A stretch of DNA of 64,000 nt from Laguncularia racemosa. Taxonomy: Eukaryota > Streptophyta > Magnoliopsida > Myrtales > Combretaceae. The stretch is taken from assembly GCA_037954665.1 (NCBI GenBank), contig JBBMOL010000057.1:2604001-2668000 (forward strand), read 5' to 3'. The notes beneath the pieces were generated by a model. That model did not search any database, was not told the origin of the DNA, and saw only the letters and a program-made list of their open reading frames with translations. Of this stretch, positions 1 through 10,299 are shown one piece after another (within the stretch, counting starts at the first letter, position 1; every line of letters begins with the position of its first letter). The translations under genes were made by a program, and so were the position numbers.

Positions 1-259
1 AAACTCCGGTTTTCCCCTTTCCTCTTTTCACAAAAAAACGAGAAGAGGAAATCACGACGACTAATGGTCCAAATTAGGACTAATCCGCTCCATTAGTCTT
101 AATTCAATCTTTCCCAACAACAGTTAGGTGTTGACTCCAAAAATAAAACGAAATTCTTTTTCCTATAATATTTAATATAATATATTAAACCTTCAAGTCA
201 TTTTTTTTATAATAATATCAAATATATATAAATAACTATTATATAAATAAAAGGGAAAA

Positions 260-505
260 ATTGTCAATTTTACTCTGTCCAGTTCAGTACTTTGTAATTT
301 CAAACACTACATAACACAAAAGCCTTCTCTAGTAATTAAAAAGGGCAAAACTGTTAAATTTACTATGTCCAGTCCAGTACTTTGCAATCCAAACACTAGA
401 CAGCACAAAAATCCTTGTCCAGTACTAAACAAACCAAACGTGGTACAAAAATATTTTTTGTCCAGTCCTTCTTTTTTAGTACTGTCCAGTACCAGTAACC
501 AAACG
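260..505. repeat. Degenerate GTCCAGT(CC)AGTAC direct repeats
   Basis: Four or five imperfect copies of a short motif built around GTCCAGTCCAGTAC, followed by an AAACCAAACG-like or AAACACTA-like tail, lie near 265, 367, 418, 460 and 484. They sit immediately beside the truncated 3' side of the LINE relic. The sequence shows repetition but no coding frame. It may be the terminal part of an unrecognised non-autonomous transposon. I cannot assign a family. Confidence 0.45.
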
Positions 506-514
506 ATACCTTAA

Positions 515-1660
515 GATGAAGTGTTGGTCCTGGCCCAGACAAATTACCCCCAAATATCTATCCATATCATTTGACCCACATATACCTATGCAACCACACA
601 CTTTATTCTTCAGCTCTTCCCTCGCATTACTTGAGAATATGACGCTAGACTTTTCTTTATTTACTTTTTGTCTAGCCAGCACTCCAAAGGCATTCATCTC
701 TCGTTTTCAATTGTTCTTCATTCTCCACACTTGCCTCCCTATAAGTAAAATGTCATCAGCAAAGAAAAGATGCGACATGCTTATACTCGTGCCTTGAGCT
801 TCACAGCCTTCGACCACCCCAAATCTACACAATGACTAATTACTTTGTTAAGTGCTTCTATAGCTAGAATAAAAAATACATGGAGACATTGGATCTCCCT
901 ATCTTGTCCCACGGCTTGAGTCAATTTCTCGTAGAGCAGCAACATTCAGTAAAACACTAAAACTCTTAGATGCTAGGCACGAACGAATTAGTTTTAATCC
1001 AACTAGTAGGAAATTTCAAGCACTTCAGTGTACTCCTTACAAAGTCCCATCCAAGTCTCTCATAGGCTTCTTTAAAAATCTAATTTTACTATCATCCAAG
1101 ACTTTTTCCCCACCTTTTTCTTAAACGAATGAAGTGACTCATTCAGCACAGTAATATTATTTGCACTTGAGCGTCCTGGGATAAAACTTGCTTGTTTAGG
1201 GCTTATGAGTCCATTCAGCATTGGCCTCAGTCTATTAAATAACAAGTTAGTCAGAATTTTATAAATGGTTGTGCAAAGACTAATAGGTCGGAATTCCTTA
1301 ATCTTATTAACCCCAACAAACTTTGAAATTAGAACCATTAAAGTTTTATTCAAAGCTTCTGGTATTACTCCTACTCGAAAAATGTCCTTTTATCTTTTTG
1401 CACACAGTTCTCCCCACATTCTTCTAATGCCTTCCGTAAAAACTTGCGTGCAACTCATCCACCCCTAGCATTTTATTATTTCCTATCACCCATAGGGCTT
1501 TTTTAAGTTATTCATCTTCCACGGGCTTTTCTAGTTCCTATCTCTAGTCCTCTTCAAGGTAGCATCCTGGACTTTCCCAAAAGAACGCATTTTCCTGGCA
1601 AGCCACTTTTCTGAGCTATACAGGTCACAAAAGAATCTCATATCTATTAAACTTTCTTCT
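515..1660 (-). pseudogene. L1-like LINE reverse transcriptase relic
   Basis: Read on the minus strand this stretch encodes fragments of a plant non-LTR (LINE/L1) reverse transcriptase in several frames. Visible blocks, in order, are the segment leading to an LIxK-like motif and EFRPISLC (about 1,350-1,280), the QASFIPGRSS block (about 1,190-1,160), the VKLDF block (about 1,090-1,075), the FADD catalytic motif at 752-763, and the following region with EKSSVIFSSN and a DRYLGV block (about 640-540). The endonuclease domain, ORF1 and the 3' end are missing, and frameshifts separate the blocks, so it cannot make an active enzyme. I see no target-site duplication. Assignment to LINE RT is firm; the exact ends are approximate. 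Confidence 0.85.
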
Positions 1661-3780
1661 ATATATATATATATACACACATAATTACTCTACGTTTTAT
1701 AGTATCCAATTGGCTCGGCGTAATTAGATTTTCCTTCTCCCCAATTAGAGGAAGGAAAAGGAAATTAAGAAATTAAAAGAGAAAAAATCACTTTTTTCTT
1801 GTGGGAAAGTTTTTCTTTAGACTAGCAAAAACCATTCTCTCCCAATATAGATAATGTGGAAGAAGATTTAATAAAATGTCTTAAGCGCCCTTTTAGCAAA
1901 AGGACTTTTTCAAATTTTAAGGACTTATTTTTTATATTTCAACATATTACAAAAAATATTTAATTAATTTTTCCTCTACAATTATTCTTTTTATTTCCAT
2001 GCTATCCAAACAAGAACCTTTCCTTGACATTCTTTCCTCCATATTTGTTTCTGTTATCTTGAACATAGTGGTAGAGTAGTCTACTTGTAGTAGCGTACAA
2101 AGTTTAAAGAGAATCTGCCATATAGAGTGGATAGTGTTCTTTTTTTTTTCCCTCCCATTTCATAAGACTCGTTTATTTTAAAGAGAATCTGCATGTACAT
2201 TAGAGTATGAGTGCGCTGCCACATGTTGCTGCTAGCTAAGGATTGGGAACCGCTAATAACCACAATATAAACTTATACATAAAATCTCTAATATCTCTCA
2301 AGAACATCAAATAATCAAACGCCATATGATATCTGTTTGTAGAATATTTATACTAAAAGAGTCTAACAACTGATATTTGTCATAATCAACTATCAATCTT
2401 TCTAACGATTAGTTTACATATTAACTAGTCAAATCAATTAGTGTTTGTCCCTTCACCCTTGTATTAGCCTTATGTCAAATCGTTGTGTGTATCATCATAA
2501 CAATCATCACCTAAAATACAAATCCCAAAAGAGTGAGTTATAGAAGTTCAACACATAATTGCACTTATAATTAGTAAATACATCAAAAAAAAGTTCATGA
2601 AGTTACCTTTTTAAGAGCAATAAACAACACAATTTTGGCATCCCAAGACTTAAGAGTAACATAAACTTCTATCACTTACTAGCCAGATAGAAAATAGAAC
2701 CATAAAAAATCGAGGAAAAATCTAGTCCACACTACTAGAACCAAAAGAAATCATTTCATATTAAGCTCACTAGATTTATCGTGCCATCAGAAGCATAGTT
2801 CATTTGCATAATATTGATCTGCCCCATTGCAACTCATTCCCACTCAACTAACCTGTATCACCTGCAGTTCCCTTACATTAATAGCTTGCCACTCAATGAG
2901 TCATGGCTTAACTACCTAACTAATCACATCATCTTAAGATTCCATCACTTCTAAGGCCACAAATCCCTGCTTATGTTTGCCCATTTATAGAATCTTGGCT
3001 TGAACCATGCACAAGCAAATATAGACATTTATTGGTTGTAGAGGACTAAATCTGTTTCTTAGCCTTTATGCCTAGTAATTAAATGGATCTGTCTCTTTGA
3101 TATAAAGTGACAAGGCCTAGGGAGTTGAACTCATAAATTTAGGATGATGAAAGGAGATTTGGCATACTATGAGTATAGTCCATTAGATTGGCTTGTCTAA
3201 TACCAACCTTTCTCAATGAAGAGACTTATCCCAAACATCGATCGTCAACGTGATCCAACAGATAAGATTGACAACCAAATTCTATAAATACCTAAGGTCT
3301 CTCCTCATTGGAGATAGAGATATTATGGAAAAATATTGTTAAAAGATCAAACTAATGTTCATATTGAAGAACATAGCACTTCTTGTCTTAACTAGTGGAG
3401 TTTGATGCTATTAAGTCTCTTCACTTGTCATAAGTGTTGTTAAACCTATTGATATATATGGATTTATGCTGATAAATGTGTAGCGTTGCAAATTTATTCC
3501 ACTTAAACAGCCCATTCATATGGATTTATGCTTTTTGTCATGAGATTTGAGTCAAAATGAATTAAACACGTGTTCTTGGAATTAATTTTGTAAAAAAGTA
3601 AGACAAAGGATCAAGACAAGGGTTCGTATTCATTTTTACATGTGTGTGAGAATTAAAAGGAAATAGACCCGATGGCAACTTTTAAGAAAGCAACTCACTC
3701 CCTCTATTAGATTCAAATTGGAACAGTAAGTATAAACTAAAGGAGGAAATAGCAGCAGGTCTCGGTCCCTTTATTGGAGA
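1661..3780. other. AT-rich intergenic DNA, no gene seen
   Basis: I find no ORF with recognisable protein content, no paired termini and no RNA gene here. A short (TA)n run occurs at about 1,661-1,676. Short ORFs in this stretch have low-complexity or random composition. Confidence 0.5.
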
Positions 3781-3956
3781 GCAGATGATGAGTAAGACAA
3801 AGGTCATAATAGCCTGTCAATGTGTTCATGCAACCGATGTCCATTGTCATTCTATCTCTAGCAAAGAAGCAGATGATGAGTAAGACAAAGGTCATAATAG
3901 CCTGTCAATGTGTTCATGCAACCGATGTCCATTGTCATTCTATCTCTAGCAAAGAA
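3781..3956. repeat. Perfect 88-bp tandem duplication
   Basis: The 88-bp unit beginning GCAGATGATGAG is present at 3,781-3,868 and again at 3,869-3,956 with no mismatch that I can see. The identity of the two units suggests a recent duplication, or an assembly artefact. The unit has no recognisable coding content beyond a short ORF that runs through both copies. Confidence 0.9.
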
Positions 3957-4269
3957 GCACTTTATCGACAGGCCAAGAAAAGGCCAGCAACTGAATTCAA
4001 TTTTAGACTAGCCAAATTTATGAATTTCCCTTGAGAATAAGCACACTTTAACATTCACTGGATGGAAAACTCTTATACATGAACCATGGTGCTTATTCCA
4101 ATTTCTGGTTTCACATTTGCAGGAAAATAGACAGCGAAGGAGTTCCCAATAAACACTAGCCACCATGAATCCACAAATATGGAATTCATTTGTTCCTAAA
4201 CAAAGGCAAAAGCCGGCCTAGAGAGTTCCACATTCCTTTACAGACCAGCCTTTCATCATTTTTGCAAGA

Positions 4270-4620
4270 TATATAGCCATGAATACACTTGTAAGCTACA
4301 AGCTACTATTTTCAGCAGCTCAGCAACAGTAAAATAGCCAGCAAGAGCAGCAGCACAACAGACCAACAATAGCAGCAGCTAACAGCAGCAAGTGAAAGCA
4401 GCAAAACAGCTAATTGCAGTACCAGTTCAGCAATAGCATTATCACAACACACCGTAACAGCAACAATTCAACAACATTAGTAGCAGTAAACAGCAACATA
4501 TAGCAGCAGAAACAGCACAGCAGCAAACTTGGAAGTGACAGCATCAAACAACAGAGCTGAAGCTAAAGCAAAACCAACCATTCCAAGCAACATAGCAGCA
4601 GCTTAGACACACGGACAAGA
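4270..4620. repeat. CAG/CAA-rich low-complexity tract
   Basis: The sequence is dominated by AGCAGCA, CAACAG and AACAGC words without a fixed period. It immediately precedes the insertion site of the inverted-LTR element. No frame gives a convincing polyglutamine protein with flanking domains, so I treat it as simple-sequence DNA, possibly inside an older LTR. Confidence 0.55.
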
Positions 4621-4639
4621 CGTACCTGAATCTACGAGA

Positions 4640-4644
4640 GCTAA
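4640..4644. repeat. TSD GCTAA, left copy
   Basis: GCTAA lies directly outside the left terminal TGACGC of the inverted-LTR gypsy element. It matches GCTAA at 8,157-8,161, directly outside the right terminus. A 5-bp duplication is the normal size for LTR-element integration. Confidence 0.8.
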
Positions 4645-5235
4645 TGACGCAGCGCGGAAAGCGTAACGAAACGAACCTGAATATGGATTGGTTTCACAAC
4701 AACAAAGAATAACTCTTTGATGCAAACTCTGGTTGCGCACAACCGAAGAACGGAGAAAATCTCTCTCAAGGTGTATTTCAAAGTATATAAAACGTACCCT
4801 AACATGTCTGACAAAAGAGTATTTATGCTTCCTCGTAAAATACCTAAAAGGAAAAGATCTAAGCGTACACGTTGAAAAAAATAATGATATACACGTCTAT
4901 AAACTACCTCTAGGCCGTGTATGTTTCTGGGCATGTGACGAGCGTAATACACGGCCGTGCCTCTAGGCCGTGTATGAATCTGTGAACATTCCTGGCTGAA
5001 TACACGGTCGTGCCCCTGGACATGTATGGGGGCCGTGTATGCTTCTGTGTGATATCCTGATCGAGTACACGGCCATGCTTCAGGCCGTGTATGATTCTGT
5101 GGGATTTCCTGAATAGATACACGGCCGTGCCTCAGGCCGTGTGTAAAGGCCGTGTGTCTTTCTGGGAGATCCCTTCATCCGTTACATGACCATGTAACAA
5201 GTCGTGTATCAGCCCGTGTTTCCTATATCTCCATC
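4645..5235 (-). repeat. Inverted (left) LTR
   Basis: This is the reverse complement of the LTR at 7,573-8,156 along nearly its whole length, with small indels. It starts TGACGCAGCGCGGAAAGCG, as do the LTRs of the 49.5-kb element on the plus strand. Its inner end reaches CTCCATC at about 5,235, one base short of the expected U3 tip, and then runs straight into RT-coding sequence. It carries the CACGGCCGTG-type array at about 4,910-5,215. Confidence 0.85.
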
Positions 5236-5236
5236 C

Positions 5237-7600
5237 AACATATCCCCGCGCATCGAGGATATGTTGGATCAGTTGAGTGGCGCTACTATTTTCTCCAAGA
5301 TATATTTGCGGAGTGGGTACCACCAAATTCGGATCCGCCCTGGAGACGAGTGGAAGACGGCATTCAAGACCAAGGAGGGGTTGTATGAGTGGCTAATGAT
5401 GCCATTTGGTCTTAGTAATGCACCGAGCACCTTCATGAGGGTAATGAACCAAGTATTAAAACCCTTCAATGGTCGTTTCATTGTTGTGTACTTCGATGAT
5501 ATTTTAGTATTCAGTAAGTCTGAAGAAGAACATTTTGAGCATTTGAAATGCGTGTTATCTGTACTAAAAGAGAACAAACTGTTCACTAATCTTAAGAAGT
5601 GCACGTTCATGTCAAGGCGACTATTGTTCCTTGGGTTTGTAGTCAGTAGTGAAGGGGTAATGGTGGATGACGAAAAGGTGAAAGTGATTAGAGAATGGCC
5701 TGTTCCGCGAACTGTTTCTGAGCTGAGAAGCTTTCTTGGCCTAGCTAGTTTCTACAGAAGATTCATTAAACACTTTAGTACAGTCGCTGCCCCCTTGACT
5801 GAGTGTTTGAAGAAGGGTAAGTTCCAATGAGGTGAAGAAGCTGAAACGAGCTTCATGAATTTGAAGCAACAATTGTGTGGTGCTCCTGTATTAGCGCTAC
5901 CAGATTTTAAGAAGTTATTCGAAGTGGATTGCGACGCCAACGGGGTTGGAGTTGGGGCAGTACTATCACAAGAAAGAAGGTCAATCGCCTTTTATAATGA
6001 AAAATTGTGTGAAGCAAGGAGGACTTAGTCTACATATGACAAGGAATTCTACGCTGTGGTGAGAGCCCTTAAAGTATGGGAGCACTATTTGATTGGGAAG
6101 GAATTCATCTTATACTCATACTGTGGGGCTCTTAAACACTTGAGTGGTCAAACCCGGATTAGTAAAGACATGCACGCTAGGTAGATTGAGTTCTTACAAA
6201 GGTTTCCTTTCAGACTAATGCACAAGTCGGGTGTGCAGAATAAGGTCGCGGATGCTCTGAGCAGAAGAGCAGATGTCCTACTTACTCTAAGTGCGGACAT
6301 TGTTGGTTTTGAGAAACTGAAAGAGCTATACGAAGGGGATAACGACTTCAAGGAAATGTGGACTAAGTGTGCCAATAGAGAACCTTGTGACAACTATCAT
6401 ATTCATAAGGGATACTTAATGAAAGGGAATCAGCTATGCATTCCTGAATCTTCCTTACGAGAGAAGCTTATTCGAGACCTGCATGGTGGTGGATTGGCGG
6501 GGCATATGGGCAGAGATAAGACCCTAGCTGCAGTTACTAAAAGATATTTTTGGCCTCGGTTAAGGAGGGATGTGTATCGAATTGTGGAAAGGTGCTACAT
6601 CTGTCAGGTGTCGAAGGGGCAATCCCAAAACACTGGCTTATATACTCCTCTTCCCGTGCCGGCAAACATTTGGGAGGACTTGTCGATGGACTTTATACTT
6701 GGTTTGCCTCGTACCCAACGAGGTGCTGACTCTATGTTTGTTGTAGTTGACAGGTTTTCCAAGATGGCTCATTTTATTCCCTACAGAAAGACCGCAGATG
6801 CACGAGCTATTGCGCGGTTGTTCTTCAAGGAAGTGGTGCGGTTACATGGGGTACTAAAGTCCATTACCTCCGACAGAGACAGCAAATTCCTTAGTCACTT
6901 TTGGAGGACTCTCTGGTATATGTTTGATTCATCTCTAAATTACAGCAGCACCGCTCATACTCAAACCGATGGCCAGATAGAGGTAACTAACAGGACTCTC
7001 GGAAACCTCATCAGAAGTATTTGCCGTGAGAAGCCAGGGCAGTGGGATCAGGCGTTGGCTCAGGCTGAATTCGCTTACAATAGTTCCGTCCACTGAACTA
7101 TTGGGAAGTCACCATTCTCAGTGGTCTACACCAAAACGCCACAACATGCGCTGGATTTGATCAAATTACCTAAGGACATGGTGGGTGATGTGGCTGCTAA
7201 ACATATGACGGGGCAATACCAAACCACTGCAGAGGAGGTTAGACGGAAGATAGAGGAAGCCAACGCCCGATACAAAGGGGCTGCAGATAAGCATAGACGG
7301 AAGAAACTCTTTACCGTGGGCGATCAGGTAATGGTGTACCTCCGAAGAGAGTGTTTCCCTGTAGGTAGATATGGGAAACTTCAACCCAAAAAGTATGGAC
7401 CTTATAGAGTTATGCACAAGATAAACGACAATGCATATGTCGTACAACTTCCGGAAGGTATGAACATTTCTGGTACTTTTAATGTTGCGAATTTATCACT
7501 TTTTCACCCCGATGACATGCCGTTATATCCTGACGAGAACTCGGGGTCGAGTTCTCCATTGGTGGGAGAGAATGATGGAGATACAGGAAACACGGGCTGA
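5237..7600 (+). pseudogene. gypsy pol fragment: RT, RNase H, integrase
   Basis: One continuous reading frame encodes the back half of a Ty3/gypsy polyprotein. It enters RT at the PRIEDML block, keeps the catalytic YFDD at 5,489-5,500, then RNase H (EVDCDA near 5,920; KVADALSRRAD near 6,241), the HHCC integrase zinc finger (GHMGRDKT near 6,510; CYIC near 6,595), the integrase core (MDF near 6,687, SDRDSKF near 6,870, DGQIEV near 6,967) and a C-terminal KYGPYRV...INDNAY module. Four in-frame stops are present: TGA at 5,828-5,830, TAG near 6,026, TAG at 6,181-6,183 and TGA at 7,094-7,096. All lie where TGG or CGA would be expected. I see no frameshift. Protease, gag and the first RT motifs are missing, so it is dead. 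Confidence 0.9.
7561..7572 (+). other. Polypurine tract of the inverted-LTR element
   Basis: GGTGGGAGAGAA directly precedes the TGATGG start of the right LTR. The same 12 bases form the PPT of the 49.5-kb element, read on its minus strand. In LTR elements this site primes plus-strand DNA synthesis. Confidence 0.85.
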
Positions 7601-8156
7601 TACACGGCCGTGTAACGGATGAAGGGATCTCCCAGAAAGACACACGGCCTTTACACACGGCCTGAGGCATGGCCGTGTATCTATTCAGGAAATCCCACAG
7701 AATCATACACGGCCTGAAGCACGACCGTGTACTCGATCAGAATATCACACAGAAGCATACACGGCCCCCATACATGGCCAAGGGCACGACCGTGTATTCG
7801 GCCAGGAATGTTCACGGATTCATACACGGCCGTATACTACGCTCGTCACATGCCCAGAAACATACATGGCCTAGAGGCACGGCCGTGTATGCGATAGTTT
7901 ATAGACGTGTATATCATTATTTTTTTCCACATGTACGCTTAGATCTTCTCCTTTTAGGTATTTTACGGGAAAGTATAAATACTCTTTTGTCAGACATGTT
8001 AGGGTACATTTTATATACTTTGAAATACACCTTGAGAGAAATTTTCTCCGTTCTTCGGTTGTGCGCAACCAGAGTTTGCATCAAAGAGCTATTCTTTGTT
8101 GTTGTGAAACCAATCCATATTCGGGTTCGTTTCATTATGCTTTCCGTGCTGCTTCA
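7573..8156 (+). repeat. Right LTR of the inverted-LTR element
   Basis: The LTR runs from TGATGGAG after the PPT to GCTGCTTCA, with the TSD following. A TATA-like TATAAATA lies at 7,974-7,981. Upstream of it, in U3, about 7,600-7,890 holds a run of CACGGCCGTG-related palindromes. The 174-codon ORF that crosses this LTR has no protein similarity that I recognise and is probably fortuitous. Confidence 0.85.
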
Positions 8157-8161
8157 GCTAA
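8157..8161. repeat. TSD GCTAA, right copy
   Basis: GCTAA directly follows the right LTR terminus and matches 4,640-4,644. Confidence 0.8.
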
Positions 8162-9050
8162 CCAGAATTGAACCTGAGGAAAGCTGTAATTGAGCACCAA
8201 CTGACCAAAAAACAGAGCTACACTTGAATTGGATAGAGAGAGAAAGAGAGCAGCTGTAATATAAATAACAGAATGGATTTCCTCGAAAACATAAAAGCAA
8301 GCCATTATGTTAAGTTCAAAAGTCTAAATATTGGAATTAAGAAGCTTATAAGACTAAGCAGCTTGTTTGAAATCTTGGGCTAAAGCATCTGATCCGCGCA
8401 AGAGAACAGCAGACTGCATGGAGTATAGACGGAGCATCATGGACAGACCGATACAAAATATATTAGAGCAGCTTAATTGAGCCAGCAAATTGTTGGTTTG
8501 TAGTAGCTTAGGCCATGATAAGCGCTCCATACGCAGGAATAGAGCTCAATCTAATTGCCGGGAGCGTACTTGCAAATTCCAATTACAGATGAACTAGACT
8601 CGAGCAGAGTTGCAAAATCGAGTAACTCGTAGCCCTTCCTTGCCGCTTGCGGCTGGTACGTGGATTGAAGCTTGAAAAAAAAAAAAAAACACGAACTCGC
8701 CATGAGAGAGATAAAACCATGGCTTGAAATGAGACGTGTACACAACATTACCGTCCATGTCATCCGTCCCAATCAATAAAGTAGTAATGGAGAGGTAGAT
8801 ATCTATGCCATTGGGCTACTGAGCAATAAGGCAGCAAATGCATCCATGTATCATTTTTGGGATAGAAACTTTATGGGCCTGCTACTTTGAGAAAATGAAA
8901 GAAACCCAATTGTCTCTTTTATGTCCAGCAGAGAGATTAAAAAAAATCCGTGAAATGCGATTTGGAGCAAGCACCAAAATAGGGAACAGCAGCCCAATTT
9001 GCATATATTATCAACACATCATGTGCAGAAAATAGCAGCTGATAGGGTCA
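8162..9050. other. Non-coding DNA right of the insertion
   Basis: This continues the sequence interrupted by the inverted-LTR element. It contains short purine-rich runs and a poly(A) tract at about 8,674-8,689. I see no gene. Confidence 0.4.
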
Positions 9051-9059
9051 CTTAGTTCA

Positions 9060-10290
9060 GGTGGGGGCCGACCTACGTGGACAGGAAAAAAGATGATGTG
9101 GAGAAATTTAAAAGCCCATGGCAATTAAGGAAGGCCGAGTGTGTGACTATTTTTGAAATAGATTCGAGTATCAAAGGGGAAGAGGAGACCTTTGTCTGAG
9201 TTTTAGAGGAGACAAACGGAGTCGAGTAAAATACAGAGAACAGTAGCTAGTAGAGTAGAGAATAGCACCTTTCTTGTATCGAAATAGAACTTTCAATTTT
9301 ATTTATATGATGTTTCTCTTAGTTAAAGGGGTACTAAAAGCCCAATGTTTAAACACATTTTGAGGAGTTTTTGAGGATTCAAGACAATCATGCAAATACC
9401 GATTTGTCAGGTGCATGAAATTAGAAATTCTATTGAAGAATTTTGATTTAGGTGTTTTTCAATCCTTACTCTCGTATTTGATGCTTGATTATACTTTTGA
9501 GTATTATTAACACATTTTGTTTATGACAATATGGGTTTTACAATGATGGATTTGATGTGTTAATATTATTATGACTTTAATTCAATGTTGATTTTGAATA
9601 TTTGATGAGTTAAATATTGTCTTTATTATCTATTTAGTAAGTGTTGGGCCATCACTTTTTAGATATATAGAATTAAAGATACTCAAGAAGAATTTGATGA
9701 CTTGTAATAAATACAACTTAGGTTTTCGGTAAAACACATCATAGAGATATGTGGATTTTGACGAAAATCATGAACTCACATCTGTAATGTGATTGAAAAT
9801 ATAGTTTGGGCCACTTAGCTGCACTGGATCTATAGTTTTAACTAGTATAGTAATTCTCAATGTAGGTAGATTATTATTAGCTACCGATTATAAATAAATT
9901 ACCTTAATGCGATGATTTATGCTATAATTAGAACTATGCTACTAGAGGAAGTGGGCAAATTCTTATGAGTTTGGTTAAATCCCGTTTAGTCAATTTCAAA
10001 TATCTTTTCAAGGCATTGCACTAATTCAAATGAACATATCTGCAAACCCAATTCAATTGTTAAAACTCTTTTACCTCAAAATCCTCAAAGGGTTGTTGGA
10101 ACATAAGATTTGTTGTGTTCATTTATTTTATCAATTTTAACCTTCATTTAATTAAGTGTTGATTGCTTAGCTTAGGGAAAAGCTTGAGAATCTAGTATTT
10201 AGTGGAGAAGATCCCGTGGGATCAACCTTGTCTCTACCACTATATTATGCTTACAACCATTACACTTGTTGGCTCATTTCTCAAATTTAA
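9060..10290 (+). repeat. Probable Athila/Tat-type LTR fragment
   Basis: The stretch has the layout of the R-U5 part of large plant gypsy LTRs. It has a TTTCTTGTATCGAAATAG-like segment near 9,270, a long AT-rich middle, and a closing GTGGGATCAACCTTGTCTC then TACCACTATATTA near 10,217-10,247. Similar closing text ends the LTRs near 29,060-29,147 and 62,510-62,597. I could not fix its ends or find a TSD, so it may be only part of an LTR. Confidence 0.35.
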
Positions 10291-10299
10291 TTTAAAAAA

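Larger units (their letters stand above)
4645..8156 (+). mobile_element. Ty3/gypsy element with inverted LTRs
   Basis: A 3.5-kb element carries a plus-strand pol fragment (RT, RNase H, integrase) between two copies of the same LTR in opposite orientation. The right LTR (7,573-8,156) is a normal 3' LTR preceded by a polypurine tract. The left LTR (4,645 to about 5,235) is full length but reversed, so its U5 end forms the outer left terminus and its U3 end is fused directly into the RT coding region. PBS, gag, protease and the start of RT are absent. Both outer ends are U5-type (TGACGC on the left, GCTTCA on the right), and GCTAA flanks both. The complete relative at 49,514-55,263 has ordinary direct LTRs, so inversion is peculiar to this copy. 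Confidence 0.85.

Noticed and set aside
516..797. 93-codon plus-strand ORF
   Set aside because: It is antisense to the LINE reverse transcriptase relic, whose FADD motif is on the minus strand.
7669..8193. 174-codon ORF on plus across the right LTR
   Set aside because: It lies wholly in LTR sequence, its palindromic repeats force the composition, and the mirror LTR gives only a similar fortuitous frame. No protein motif is seen.
8516..10260. Complete LTR starting at TGATAAGCG (8,516)
   Set aside because: The start resembles Athila LTR tips, but the flanking GGCCA has no partner after any CA near 10,260-10,330, so a complete delimited LTR is not supported.
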